A stretch of DNA of 64,000 nucleotides from Odobenus rosmarus divergens (GCF_000321225.1 NW_004450382.1:555051-619050), one strand, 5' to 3'; positions 34,977-47,977 are shown, numbered from the stretch's first letter. Numbers and translations: made by a program. Notes: a model not told the origin generated them from the letters alone.

Positions 34977-36385
<1,409 letters not shown>

Positions 36386-36600
36386 GCGATAACAACTCCC
36401 TTGTACTACACATTTTATACACAATATCTTATTATTCCTCACAACAACCTTTGAGGTAGGTATTATTAATATTTGCATTTTATAGACGAGGCAGCCGAAG
36501 CTTAACCTGGTTAAGAAACTTTCCTAAAGACCTATAGCTAGTAAATGGCAGAGGATATGTTCAGATCCAGATTTATCTTTGTTCTGCCTTTCTGCCTACT
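36386..36600 (-). repeat. MIR SINE
   Basis: Antisense MIR: CTTATTATTCCTCACAACAA, CCTTTGAGGTAGGTATTATT, TAGCTAGTAAATGGCAGAGG. Confidence 0.85.
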
Positions 36601-36739
36601 ATCTTTAGGAAAAATCATTTATTTTATGCTAGAAATTTGGAGTTTCTGGTAAAGACATTATAAGAAGTTAATACCTTGGAACTTGAGTTGTGTTGAGGAA
36701 TAATCAAAGTTCTGTAATGATTCATTTGACTCAATTTTT

Positions 36740-38090
36740 TCCCCCTGCTCCGGTCAGGTTTCTGTCCTTACCACTCTTACAAGGACTGCTAAACCGATGA
36801 CCACTTCTCTCTTCTTACCTCACCTGACCTCTTAGCAGCATTAGTCATAGGCACTTCTTCCTAGAAACATTTTATTGTCTTGGCTGTTGTGACATCACAC
36901 TCTCCTGATTTTCTTCCTAACTCTAGGCCAGCCATTTCTTTGCTCAATATCTAAATGTTAAGTGTTCCAAGCTTGGAGTTGGGCCTCCTTCTCTTCTCTG
37001 TATTGGTTCTCCCAAGGTGAGCTTATCCTGTTCCACGGCTTTAATATGCAATTACATGCTGATGATCCATAAACCCCATCTCCAGCTCTGACCTCCAGAA
37101 CTCTACATGCATATATCCACTTGCCTACTTGACTTTGCCACTTAGATAACTAGGGGACATATTAATTTGAACATGGTCAAAGAAGAATTCTTGATTTCTA
37201 ACCCAACTCCTCCTACCCAAACTGTTTCTCTTCTATTTACTTTTTTTTTTTCAGAAATAGAACCACCATCTCTATAGTACTCACGTTACAGCTCTTTTTT
37301 CCCCCCTCTCTTTTTCCTCATCTTCACATCCAAATTCATCATTAAACAAGTCCTGCCAACTTTACCTCCAAATTTGTATTCGTAATCTCATCATGCTTCT
37401 CTCCCACCCAACAGTAAGCCACCATCTACTTGCTTGATCTTTTGCAGTCATTTCCTGACAGGCCTCTCAACATCTTACAATTTCTAACCTTCCCCACCCC
37501 TGTTGACCATTTTCTGCACAGAAACTAGAGTGATCATTTTAAGGTATGAGTCTGATTAGTCCTTTGCTTAAAATTGTTTTAAGAGTTTCCCTACTGCACT
37601 TAGGGTAAAGAAGTTGGATTTTATTCTAACTTACAAAACTCTATTTGACCTGGACTTGGTCTACTTCTTACATTCATTTCTTCCCTCTTCCCTCCTCCCA
37701 CTACGTTCAACCTCACTAGCCTTTTAGTACCTCAGGCAAGTAAGCCTTATTCCAGTCCCAGGGCCTTTGCAATAGGCCTTTCTGATCTTTGAATCTTTGT
37801 TTCCTTTTTGTCATTCAGATCTCTGCATAATTGCCACCTCTTCAGGGCTTCCCCAACCACTCAGTCCAAAGTAGCTATCCGAGGATATATATTGCCTCAA
37901 TTTAATTTTCTGTATGGGCTACTTCTATATCTTCTCCTTTCCCACCTTGTAGGTCTCACCCCACTAGAATTTAAGTTCTCTGCTATTGGGGACTTCGTTT
38001 AATCATTGTTACATTTCCAGACTCCAGTGTGTGGTAATGGATAGGCATTAGACAATGGATGCCTAATAAATATTTATTAACAGAATGAAT
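36740..38090 (+). mobile_element. L2 (CR1-clade LINE), sense, long 3' portion
   Basis: About 1.35 kb of sense L2: ACATCACACTCTCCTGATTT, CTGATGATCCATAAACCCCA, ATCATTTTAAGGTATGAGTC, then the 3' UTR and a tail ending CCTAATAAATATTTATTAAC. The ORF2 text is broken throughout. An ancient mammal-wide element. Confidence 0.82.
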
Positions 38091-38117
38091 GCCCTCATTT
38101 ATCTGAAAAATGGTTTT

Positions 38118-38330
38118 GTGTGTTTTTTTTTCTTTTTAAAGATTTTATTTATTTATTTATTTAACAGAGAGAGACACAGCGAGAGAGGGAACACAAGCAG
38201 GGGGAGTGGGAGAGGGAGAAGCAGGCTTCCCACTGAGCAGGGAGCCCGATGTGGGACTCTATCCTGGGACTCTGGGATCATGACCTGAGCTGAAGGCAGA
38301 CGCTTAACTGACTGAGCCACCCAGGTGCCC
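38118..38330 (-). repeat. Can-SINE
   Basis: Minus copy with perfect target duplication CTGAAAAATGGTTTT at 38103-38117 and 38331-38345. Confidence 0.96.
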
Positions 38331-38345
38331 CTGAAAAATGGTTTT

Positions 38346-38870
38346 AATCCCACACTAAGGCATTATTTTATGATGGTTAGATTCCTGAATGCAACTAACT
38401 AAAAGCAACAGTTTTTGTATCTTGGGATGAGGAAAAGAGCCTGCAAAAGTTCCGTTACTTACCTGAAGTTGCAGCGCTGTTCAGGAACAAAGGCTGGCAA
38501 GGGGTCCCACTCACAGCCACCATGAGAATTCTTCTGCTAGAGACCTACAGCTGGAAGGGATCTTTAATACTACCTCATTCAGCTGGGTTTCTGCAGATGT
38601 TGGAATTCCCTGCATAACATTTTTCAGAGTCATTGAACTTCCATGTGATCTTTCAGTCAGCAGGAGCTAGCATCTTCCTTTTGAGGCAGCCCATTTTATT
38701 GTTGCAGCTTTAAAGTTTAGAGGGTTATCTTTGTGCTGGATATTATGGTAGGACCAGGAATAAGGACATGAATAAGATATGGTTTTACCCTCAAGAGTTC
38801 ATAATCTCAGTGTGTAATGGTGGAATAGGAGAGATACATGTATACTATATCTTAATGCATTGTAGTGTTA
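38346..38870. other. PIK3R3 intron, weak L2-antisense likeness at the end
   Basis: 38346-38700 is unassigned. From about 38720 (GTGCTGGATATTATGGTAGG) it weakly recalls antisense L2. Confidence 0.4.
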
Positions 38871-38874
38871 TATT

Positions 38875-39140
38875 AGCGTTCTCCCCATTCACCCCTTCCC
38901 CTAACTCTTGGTAACCATTGTTTTACTTTCTGACTTTGTGAATTTGATTATTTTAAGTACCTCATATAAGTAGAATCATACAATATTTAACCTTTTGTGT
39001 CTGGCTTATTTTATATAAAGTAATGTTTTTAAGGTTCATCCGTGTTGTAGCATGTCAGACTTTTCTTCCTTTTTAAGGCTGAATAGTATTCTATTGCATA
39101 TGTATACATTTTGTTTATCCATTGGTCAATGGACATTGGC
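38875..39140 (-). mobile_element. Ancient L1 3'-end fragment, antisense
   Basis: TCCCCATTCACCCCTTCCCC, AAGTACCTCATATAAGTAGA and AAGGTTCATCCGTGTTGTAG are antisense L1 3'-end text. Confidence 0.8.
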
Positions 39141-39540
39141 AAGAATATTTTAAAGTTTTTGTGCATCTAGCAAAAGGTCTGACATGTAGGTACTCAGTAA
39201 CTATTTGAAAGGAAAGAATAAATGAGAGAAAGACAAAGAAAAGTTTTCTCAGAGGGAATGGCAGTTTAGCTGGGCCTTGATAGATTTTGTTAGGCAGAAA
39301 AGTGATGATCTTACTAGGGTTTAGTAAATACTCATAGCTCAGTACTAGTTACTCTGCAGAGGATCTGACAAAGAGTTAACATTTTTGTCTCAAAGTAGCC
39401 ATAGTCTGGTGAAGGCAACAGGAATAAGAAAACTGCCTTGAATTAAACTAAAATAATAGAAGTTCAAACAGTGTGCTTTGGGGGCTGAAAGGAAGGAAAG
39501 AGATAGCTTGTTGAGAGGATATAGAAAGCTGCCCTTCATG

Positions 39541-39745
39541 GGGGTGCCTGGGTGGCTCAGTTGGTTAAGCGACTGCCTTCGGCTCAGGTCATGATCCTGG
39601 AGTCCCGGGATCGAGTCCCACATCGGACTTCCTGCTCAGCGGGGAGTCTGCTTCTCCCTCTGACCCTCTTCCCTCTCGTGCTTTCTATCTCTCATTCTCT
39701 CTCTCTCTCAAATAAATAAATAAATAAATCTTAAAAAAAAAAAAA
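39541..39745 (+). repeat. Can-SINE, GACCCTCTTCCCTC subtype
   Basis: Plus copy, very similar to 24972-25165. Target duplication AGAAAGCTGCCCTTCATG at 39523-39540 and 39746-39763. Confidence 0.96.
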
Positions 39746-39764
39746 AGAAAGCTGCCCTTCATGG

Positions 39765-40131
39765 AAAAAATTGCATTGCCATGTATTTGGGAGAAGGGGA
39801 TAGGTTTGGCCGTGTAGAAAGAGGGAGAGGAGATTGCAGGATTAGGTAACAATAGGAACAGAGATATGGAGGTGAGAAACCATAGTTCCCTGTTCTCTGA
39901 GTGGCAGTCCCATTTGGCTAGAGGGTCAAGTCCACAAGAGGAACAGGTGATAACGGATGGAGGGTTGGAAAAGGGTCATGTTAAGGAGGGCCTTGAATTC
40001 TAAAATGTCGAGTTTGCATTTAATATTATAGGTAGGCAGAGGAAACCATTGCATTTTTTCAGCAGGGAAGCATATGATCAGACTCTATTTGAATAGAAAG
40101 AATAAAAGAGGATAGATGCTAGTAAAAGGTT
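39765..40131 (-). repeat. Probable L2, antisense, diverged
   Basis: GGGCCTTGAATTCTAAAATG and the following CAGCAGGGAAGCATATGATC resemble antisense L2 ORF2 end text. Weak. Confidence 0.5.
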
Positions 40132-40149
40132 AGAATATCATGAATCATT

Positions 40150-40261
40150 GGGGTGCTTGGCTGGCTCAGTGGGTAGAGCATGCTACTCTTGATCTCAGGG
40201 TCATGAGTCAAGCCGTGCTTTGGGCAGAGAGCTTACTTAAAAAAAGAAAATTTAAAAACAT
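40150..40261 (+). repeat. Short, older Can-SINE, sense
   Basis: Short variant with GTGGGTAGAGCATGCTACTC. Target AGAATATCATGAATC before it and AGAATATTATGAATTG after it. Confidence 0.88.
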
Positions 40262-40296
40262 AGAATATTATGAATTGAGAGGTAATGGTGATCCAG

Positions 40297-41110
40297 AATA
40301 GAATTTATTCTTTAATCATTTAATATTTATGGAGTGCCCACAATGTTCTAGGTACTATTCTAGGAAAAGGAAATGATGAACAAACTGAACATGGTCTCCT
40401 GTCTATACTGTTTACATTTGGAGGTGGAGATAGGAGTAGAGGAGAGGGAGACACAATAAATACGTAAAAAATAACTTCACAGTATATGAAATGCTATATA
40501 GGAAATATACCTGGTTATGTGATAGGGATATAGGGAAAGGGAATTTAAGATAATTTTGAGAAGGAGGTCCTCTGTGAGGAAATGACCTCTGAAAACTGAA
40601 GGATATATAAGAACCAGCCAGAAAAGTGTTCCAGGAAGAGGGAACGGAAAATGCCAACACACTGATTTTGGAAGGATTTGGTGGATCCAGTGAATACGAA
40701 GACTGCTGTGGCTGGCTTATAGTGTGAACCACAGAGTGGTAGGAGATGGACTTGAAAGTGGGAAGGAGGCAGATGCATAGAGCCTAATGAGCCATGGTAA
40801 GGAATTTGAATTTTATTTCTAAGTGAAAAAAAAAAACAACTCACAAAAACCACCACCAAGAAAGTGTTTTAAGCAGGGGAATGAAATGATGGAAAGGTGG
40901 AATACACTATTAGCCAGGATAGCAGCTCTAGGAAAGGAGTTGAGGAGTCAAAGTAAGAGGCAAAAGACAGCTAAGAGCACAAGGGATTTAATAATAGAGT
41001 AGGTATGAGGTTGGGGGGAGAGTTAAAGATGACTCGTTTGAGCCTGCTGGGCTTAGAATGAATGTGCCATTTATAGAAATAGGCAAGTCAGGAACAGTTT
41101 ATAGAGAACA
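40297..41110 (-). mobile_element. L2, antisense
   Basis: ATTTAATATTTATGGAGTGC, CTAGGTACTATTCTAGGAAA, AAGTGTTCCAGGAAGAGGGA and GAGCCATGGTAAGGAATTTG follow the reverse complement of the L2 3' UTR and ORF2 end. Confidence 0.75.
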
Positions 41111-41526
41111 GGGGAAAGGTGTTGATTTTTACCTGCTCCAGAACTTCCAGGTAAAAATATATCTAGAATATAGCTAGAAATGCAGATTTAATGCTTTGAG
41201 GAGAGCATAAAACTAGAAAAAGATTCAGGTACCATCTACATAGAGTAAATGGAATTTTGAGGAAAGAGTATATAGAGGGAAGAAAAGGTAGAGGCTGAAG
41301 ACAAATATTTTTAGGGACTGACTGTGTTTAGCAGCGGGAAGGAGTAGAGGAAGAATAGTCTAAGAGTTTGAGAAAGGTGTAATGTCATAGAAGTCATGGG
41401 AGGACAAAATATTAAAAACAAATGGTGGGGGGAAGAAGGAAGGGAAAGTAGAAATCTCAGCACTGCGAAGAATCTGAGCCTGGGGTAGAGGGAGGAGGCA
41501 GACAGAGTCTGAATCAAGTGAAAGTT
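41111..41526. other. PIK3R3 intron, purine-rich, unassigned
   Basis: No clear repeat family or coding evidence. Possibly further antisense L2. Confidence 0.4.
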
Positions 41527-41540
41527 GTTGGTGATCCTCA

Positions 41541-41918
41541 GGGTGCCTGGGTGGCTCAGTCAGTTAAGTGTCTGACTCTTGATTTCAGCTCAGGTCATGA
41601 TCTCAGGGTTGTGAGGTTGGGCTCCGTGCTTGGCATTGAGCCTGCTTCAGATTCTCTCTCTCCTGGGGCGCGTGGGTGGCACAATTTGTTGGTCGTCTGC
41701 TTTCGGCTCAGGTCATGATCCCAGGGTCCTGGGATCGAGCCCAGAGTTGGGCTCCCTGCTTGGTGGGGAGCCTGCTTATCCCTCTCCTCCCTGCTTGTGT
41801 TCTCTCTCGCTATCCCTGTCTCTCTCTCAAATAAATAAATAAAATCTTAAAAAAAAAAAAAAGATTCTCTTCCTTTGCCACCCCCCCCCACACTCACTCT
41901 CTCTCTCAAAAAAAAAAA
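41541..41918 (+). repeat. Can-SINE, outer copy of a nest
   Basis: Plus, older copy split by a younger plus copy. Outer target GTTGGTGATCCTCA (41527) / GTTGGTGACCCTTA (41919). Confidence 0.94.
41665..41861 (+). repeat. Can-SINE, nested
   Basis: Plus copy inserted in the CT-rich part of the outer SINE. Target AGATTCTCTCTCTCCT (41649) / AGATTCTCTTCCTT (41862). Confidence 0.94.
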
Positions 41919-42017
41919 GTTGGTGACCCTTAAATGAGAGGAATGAGAGTTAAATCAGACTGTGAAGGGTAGGTGATAGGGAAATAGAAGTTTTCGAAAT
42001 CAGTAACCGTGTTTTTT

Positions 42018-42209
42018 TTTTTTTTTAAGATTTTATTTATTTGAGAGAGAGGGCACGCATGTGAGTGGGAGGAGAAGCAGAAGGAGAGGGACAAGCAGAC
42101 TGTGCTGAGCTCAGAGCCTGATGTGGGGCTTGACTCCATGACCCAAGATCATGACCTGAGCCGAAACCAAGAGTTGGATGACCAATCTACTGAACCACCC
42201 AGGCTCCCC
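42018..42209 (-). repeat. Can-SINE, older
   Basis: Minus copy. Target CAGTAACCGTGTTTTT (42001) / CAGTAACCATTTTTT (42210). Confidence 0.93.
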
Positions 42210-42267
42210 CAGTAACCATTTTTTAAAATAGTATTCATTGTAGAAAATCTGCATATTTAAATCTTTT

Positions 42268-42452
42268 TTTTAAAGATCTATTTATTTATTTGAGAGAGAG
42301 AGAGAGAGCAGGGGTTAGGGGCAGAGGGAGTCATAAGCAGACTCTGTGCTGAGTATGGAGCCCAATGTGGGCTCGATCTCACAATCCTGAGATCACAACC
42401 TGAGCCAAACCAAGAGTCAGGTGCTTAACCAACTGTGCTACCCAGGTGCCCC
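42268..42452 (-). repeat. Can-SINE, older
   Basis: Minus copy ending AACTGTGCTACCCAGGTGCC. The flanks ATTTAAATCTTT / AGTTAAATCTTT are a probable duplication. Confidence 0.9.
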
Positions 42453-42593
42453 TGGATAGTTAAATCTTTAGGAATCTGCTATATGCCAGGCATTAGGCCA
42501 GGTTGTAGGATACTAGAAGGAATAGCATGATTCTTCTGTTTAAGAAGAGTCCAGTGAGGGAGAGAGACATATAATTGAAAATTCACCATTCTT

Positions 42594-42986
42594 GGGGCAC
42601 CTGGGTGGCTCAGTCAGTTATGTGTCTGCCTTCAGCTCAGGTCATGATCCTGGAGTCCTGGGAGTCCCAGGATTGAGCCCTGCATCAAGGCTCCCTGATC
42701 AGCGGGAGTTTGCTTCTCCTCCGCCCCTCACCTCACTGATGTTCTTTCTCTCGCATTCTCTCTCAAATACATAAAATAAATCTTTATTTTTTTTTAATAT
42801 TTGACAGAGAGAGACACAGCGAGAGAGGGAACACAAGTAAGGGGAGAGGGAGAGGGAGAAGCAGGCTTCCCGCAGAGCAGGGAGCCTGATGCGGGGCTCG
42901 ATCCCAGGACCCTGGGATCATGACCTGAGCTGAAGGCAGACGCTTAACGACTGAGCCACCCTGGCGGCCCTAAAATAAATCTTTAA
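42594..42986 (+). repeat. Can-SINE, outer copy of an opposed nest
   Basis: Plus copy with a minus SINE in its A-rich tail. Outer target AAAATTCACCATTCTT at 42578-42593 and 42987-43002, perfect. Confidence 0.95.
42787..42970 (-). repeat. Can-SINE, nested in the tail of another
   Basis: Minus copy with target TAAAATAAATCTTTA at 42772-42786 and 42971-42985. Confidence 0.95.
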
Positions 42987-43002
42987 AAAATTCACCATTC
43001 TT

Positions 43003-43396
43003 TAGTTCTTTCATGTCTTCACTTCCCTTCCTTCACTTCCTTCTCTGCTTAGAGTCCATGATCTATTATTAAAATTAGTCTTGTGAATATATCCTCAGTA
43101 AACTTGTTCTTCTTTTCCTACACTGTAGTCCTCCAACTCTATTCCAACACTTGTTAAATGAAACTCTCTATCTGTTTCTTGCCTGTACCTGGGTAGCTAA
43201 ATGTGGAGAAGAATACACTATGCTCACTGGTGACTACTGATCTTAAGTGGGCCTTTAGTATAGCTCAGCTAAATTTCTCTATTTCTGCAATTGGTTTGCT
43301 CTCCCACTTTCAAGATGACAATTTCATGTGTTCTTTTTTTTTTTTTTTTCAAATCAGCAACACATCTCCCCCCTTCTAACTAAAGAAATTGCTTCC
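43003..43396. other. PIK3R3 intron, unassigned
   Basis: Pyrimidine-rich with a T-run near 43336-43350. Could be the 5' continuation of the L2 at 44100 but too diverged to say. Confidence 0.35.
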
Positions 43397-43397
43397 T

Positions 43398-43569
43398 GGG
43401 GCACCTGGGTGGCTCAGTTAAGCGTCTGCCTTCGGCTCAGGTCATGATCTCAGGGTCCTGGGATCAAGCCCCGCATCAGGCTCTCTGCTCAGCAGGGAGT
43501 CTGCTTCTCCCTCTCACTCTCCCTCTGTGCTCTCTCTCTCTCAAATAAGTAAATAAAATCTTAAAAAAA
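43398..43569 (+). repeat. Can-SINE
   Basis: Plus copy with target AAAGAAATTGCTTCCT at 43382-43397 and 43570-43585, perfect. Confidence 0.95.
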
Positions 43570-43909
43570 AAAGAAATTGCTTCCTGTTTCACTGGTAACT
43601 TTGAGGTAGTCAGAAGATATCTAACTCCCTCATGGTCCTGTTGCCACAGCTATCAACATATATACACCTGAATGTGAATACCCTCTTTCTCCTGTTCCAG
43701 TGGATGACAGTTCAAGTTTTTGTCTAGAATCCACATCATTACTTGTGGGCTGAATCCCATCACTCTGTTCTGTTCAAGGACATAACCCAAGGACATAACA
43801 AAGGAATTGTCCTTTTTCTTTGGCGATCAGTAGTTTTTGTCTCTCTACTGAGCCATTCTTGTCAGCATATAAATATGTGATACTATCTCCCTTTTAAGAA
43901 TAATAAAGA

Positions 43910-44093
43910 GGGGCGCCTGGGTGACTCACTCGGTTAAGTGTCTGCCTTCATTTCAGGTCATGATCCCAGGGTCCTGGGATTGAGCCCCGCTTTGGGCTCC
44001 CTGCCCAGTGGGGAGTCTGCTTCTCCCTCTCCCACTCCCCCTGCTTGTGCTCTTGCTCTGTCAAATAAATAAATGAAATCTTAAAACAAAAAA
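43910..44093 (+). repeat. Can-SINE
   Basis: Plus copy with target AAGAATAATAAAG at 43897-43909 and 44094-44106. Confidence 0.95.
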
Positions 44094-44106
44094 AAGAATA
44101 ATAAAG

Positions 44107-45740
44107 AAAGAAAATTCCCCCCCCCCAAAAATTCCCTTGAGCCTATATCTCTTTCCAGCTACTTCCCTATTTCTCTGCTCCCTATTTACAGCAATACTCC
44201 TCAAGACAGTTGTTGTGGGCATTTCTTTTTCATCTTCTTTCATTCTCTTTAATCCATTACAGTCCATTGAAACTATTTTGTCAAGATCACTTAGTGATCT
44301 GTACTTCACCAAGCCCCGAGATCATTTATCTGGTTGATCATTTTCTCTTTGTTGAAATGCTTTCTTAAAAATACACCATGCTTGGGGCACCTGGGTGACT
44401 CAGTTGTTAAGTGTCTGCCTTCGGCTCAGGTCATGATCCCAGGCTTCTGGGATCAAGCCCTGCATCAGGCTTCCTGCTCGGCAGGGAAGCCTGCTTCTCC
44501 CTCTCCCACTCCCCCTGCTTGTGTTCCTGCTCTCGCTGTCTCTCTCTCTGTCAAATAAATAAAATCTTTTTTTTTTTTTTTTAAATATACCATGCTCTTA
44601 TTTCTCTTTTAACTTTATTAATCGCTCTCTCTCGGTTTCCTTTGCTGGTTCTTCCTCATTTTCCTAACTGCTAAACATTGGTGAACCCCAGGACTTAGAC
44701 CTTGGACCTCTTCTTTTGTTCAGCTATGCTCATTTCAAGTAATATCTATAGGCTGACGGCTCGTGAACTTTAGATTCTTCAAGTAGCCTGCTGGATCATC
44801 TACTCTCAGATGTTCTCTAGGCATCTCAGACTTAACATGTCTAAAAACAAAATATTTTCCCCCTTTAAACATGTTCTTTTTATATAGCCTTCTTCATTTC
44901 AATAAAAATTCCATTCTTCTAATTGCTTAAAGTAAAAAACTTGAAATCATCTTTATGTCGTCTTTCTCTTATACCCATCCATGTCCATGTCCATGTCATC
45001 AGCATGTCTTTTCAGCTCTCCAGAATATATTCAGAATCCCACCATTTCTCACTACCTCCTCTGCTACTATCCTTGTTCAGGATGCCATCATCTCTTGCCT
45101 AGATTATTTAAATAGTCTCCCAGCTGATTTTTCTACTTCTACCCCTGCTCACTTTGACCGGTTTCTTCTTAACCCAGCAGTTAGAGTGAGCCTTTTAAAA
45201 TACATGATAGATGATATTATTCTGCTCAGAATCCTCTGGTGTCTCCCCATCTTACTCAGTAAAAGCCAAAGCTTACAGACTGTTACATGATCTGAGCTCC
45301 TTTTACAGCTCTTACTTCTCTCCTACTAGTATTCTCCCTTTGGCTCATTCAGCCCCAGCATCACTGGTCTCCTTGCTGTTCCTTGAACATGCCAACCATG
45401 CTTTTACTTCAGGGGCTTTGTTCTTGCTGTTCCTCTGCCTGAATACCTTTCCCCCTAGGTATCTGCTGTGCTAGTTCCCTCACTTCATTTAAGAGTGTGC
45501 TTAAATGTCACCTGAATAGAGTGGTTTTCCTTGTGCAACATATAAAATAGCAAACCCTCTACCCCCAGAACTATCTCTTTCCTTTACTCTGCTTTATTTT
45601 TTTCCATAGGACCTATTACCATTTGATATATCTAGTTGTTTATTGTTATGTTTTTTCATAAACTAAGTCTGGCTTGTTCATTCCTATGTGCACTGTACCT
45701 CATACAGTTCCTGGCACAGGGTAGATATTCAAAATAAAGT
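44107..45740 (+). mobile_element. L2 LINE, sense, with ORF2 relic
   Basis: Sense L2. The frame at 44955-45290 retains the CR1/L2 ORF2 C-terminal motif ISCLDYLNSLPADFS (family form LDYCNSLL..GLP) followed by LLRILWCLPILL. The 3' UTR (CATACAGTTCCTGGCACAGG, ATTCAAAATAAAG) ends near 45740. A SINE interrupts it at 44384-44582. Non-functional. Confidence 0.83.
44384..44582 (+). repeat. Can-SINE
   Basis: Plus copy. Target AAAAATACACCATGCTT before it and AAATATACCATGCTC after it. Confidence 0.94.
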
Positions 45741-45745
45741 TTTTT

Positions 45746-45920
45746 GGGGGTTTTGTTTTGTTTTGTTTTAGAGTGGGGAGGGGCAGAGGGAGAGGGAAAG
45801 AGAATCTTAACCAGGCTCCATGCATGGAGCCGGATGCGGGGCTCAATCTCACCACCCTGAGATCATGACCTGAGCTGAAATCAAGTCAGACGCTTTACCA
45901 ACTGAGCTGCCCAGGCACCC
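45746..45920 (-). repeat. Can-SINE, older
   Basis: Minus copy at the very 3' end of the L2. Target CAAAATAAAGTTTTTT (45730) / CAAATAAAGTTTTTTT (45921). Confidence 0.93.
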
Positions 45921-45936
45921 CAAATAAAGTTTTTTT

Positions 45937-47136
45937 GAATGAATGAGTGCCTTTTAACTTTTCTGTAGCAGAGAGACCATCTTGCATTTATTGTGAATGT
46001 ATGTATGGGTGTATCTACCTATAGTAACTACATGTGATTAGGTGGTTCTTCTAATGTACATTTTATAGGAATAGTTCCTCATTCATCTAAATACTGACTT
46101 TCTATAAGCATTATTAAATCATTCCATATATTCAAAGCTATTGTGTTTGACCTTTCACAAATCCCAATGCCTCATTTATCATGTGTAAATAGCATGGCAT
46201 AAAGAGATGTGGAGATGTACTTTTCCCCCCATTAAGTCTGCATGCTGTTATAAGAAGAGTTGAATGGGAATGGTGCAGTGTTTTGCTATGATAGAATGAA
46301 TCAACCTGCTGTGGTTTGGTTATACTATGTGGGACTTGGAAAACACTGCCATTTTAAGCTTTGGGTATAAATTATCTTTAAGGGACCATTGTATATGACT
46401 CAATAAACAAAAGTGGTCTAAACTATTTAAGCATCAAATTACCTCATTCTAATATAAATGGCTCTTCAAAAGCTATACTTTATAAAACAGTTGAATGACA
46501 GTTGAATCATTTACTTATTGTGATGGTCTAAATAAATAGTCGTTTCCAAGAATTATAAGCAAATATAAAAGACAAAATAATGTAAGGTGCTAGATTAATT
46601 ACTCAGTCATAAATCATTCATGTTTATGCATTCACAATAAAACCTTGAGGGTGTTGGTGATTATGTGTGACACATGTTTATCATCCCCCTTCATACAGAG
46701 ATGGTCTGCTTCTCCCCACAGACACACAACCTCGTATCTTTAGGTCCCAAAGAAATTGTCTCTGTTCTTCCTGGAAAAAATATAAATAGAATTTAAATTA
46801 GAAAATTCATTCAGAAAACAACCAAAAGATATAATTTACTTCTGTTTTAGTTATTTTTCTTAAGTGACTATTTTTGTTAAATTTGTTGATACTGACTGCT
46901 GGTTAGGTATATTTGCCTTTAGTTACCAAGATATTTTATAGACAAATGAAATAGTTGTAAAAATAAGATATTGTATATACTTTTACATGTTTATATATGC
47001 CTTTTCAACTGTTCTAATCTGATTAACCTAGTAAAACTTGTTTATTATGAGACACTATACTTTTATATCTCCATATGAAAGTAGTACTTTGATAGAATTT
47101 TGGGGAAAAAATCTACAGTTGCTATCTTGTTCACAG
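45937..47136. other. PIK3R3 intron, repeat-free 1.2 kb before an exon
   Basis: No recognised interspersed repeat, unusual in this window. It ends at the acceptor of the exon at 47137. Candidate for conserved intronic sequence, but no specific element is visible. Confidence 0.5.
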
Positions 47137-47317
47137 GAAGGGAGGCAATAATAAGTTAATAAAGATCTATCATCGAGATGGTAAATACGGCTTTTCTGAT
47201 CCTCTGACATTTAATTCTGTGGTGGAGCTCATTAACCACTATCATCATGAATCTCTTGCTCAGTACAATCCCAAACTTGATGTGAAGCTAATGTACCCAG
47301 TGTCCAGATACCAACAG
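47137..47317 (+). CDS. PIK3R3: PIK3R3 coding exon: C-terminal half of nSH2
   Basis: The 181-bp exon follows GCTATCTTGTTCACAG and ends CAACAG|GTATGA. It completes Arg, then encodes [40 protein letters not shown] and [20 protein letters not shown]. This supplies the second beta sheet, helix B and the specificity loop of the nSH2 domain, and the linker into iSH2. KIYHRDG, HYHHES and LMYPVSRY are the PIK3R3 versions of these segments. The nSH2 also contacts the p110 helical domain to restrain activity until phosphopeptide binds. A minus-strand Can-SINE begins only about 20 bp beyond the donor site. The following intron is just 660 bp. Confidence 0.97.
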
Positions 47318-47338
47318 GTATGATTATAGAAGTTTCTT

Positions 47339-47544
47339 TTTTTTTTTTTTTTAAAGATTATTTATTTATTTATATTTATTTGAGAGAGAGAGAGAGAATT
47401 AGCAGGGGAGGTGGAGCAGAGGGAGAGGGAGAAGCAGACTCCCCACTGAGCAGGGAGCCCAATGTGGGATTCGATCCCAGGACCCCAAGATCATGACCTG
47501 AGCCAAAGTCAGATGCTTAATCAACTGAGCCACCCTCATGCCCC
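47339..47544 (-). repeat. Can-SINE close to a splice donor
   Basis: Minus copy starting about 21 bp after the PIK3R3 exon end at 47317, inside a 660-bp intron. Target TATAGAAGTTTCTT (47325-47338) / TATAGAAGTTCTT (47545-47557). Confidence 0.95.
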
Positions 47545-47977
47545 TATAGAAGTTCTTGATAGCTATTCAACAAGTCATTTTTAACATCATTTCATTTTAA
47601 TTTACCAGGCTCATCAGTTAAAAAAAAAGAAATCTGGTCATTTTAAATTTCCTACTTTAAGATTTAAGATATTTTTGGAGCTTATTTTGTGACTACTAGT
47701 CCTTAATAGCTTGTTGCATGTACTTATTAACTTTATATAAAAATATTTCTGTTTCTGTTTCCTATTTATACTTCATTTCTTAATTTTTCAAGTATTAATT
47801 ATTTTGATGTGATCTAAAGGCTGAGTGTTAACAAAAAGATTAGGTGCTTTTGCATGCTTAATATTAATACAGTGGCTTAAACTTACAGTAGAAATGCAAT
47901 TTAAAAATAAATAGATGTGGAAAAATTCATGTGTCAGAATTGTTAACATTCTTTATTTCTTTTGTTTAACTGTACAG

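Noticed and set aside
40412..40859. Overlapping minus frames of 104-106 residues
   Set aside because: Fall in antisense-L2 DNA. No protein family is recognised and base composition is repeat-like.
44955..45290. A 111-residue frame as a possible gene
   Set aside because: It is an L2 ORF2 remnant (LDYLNSL motif) in a broken element.
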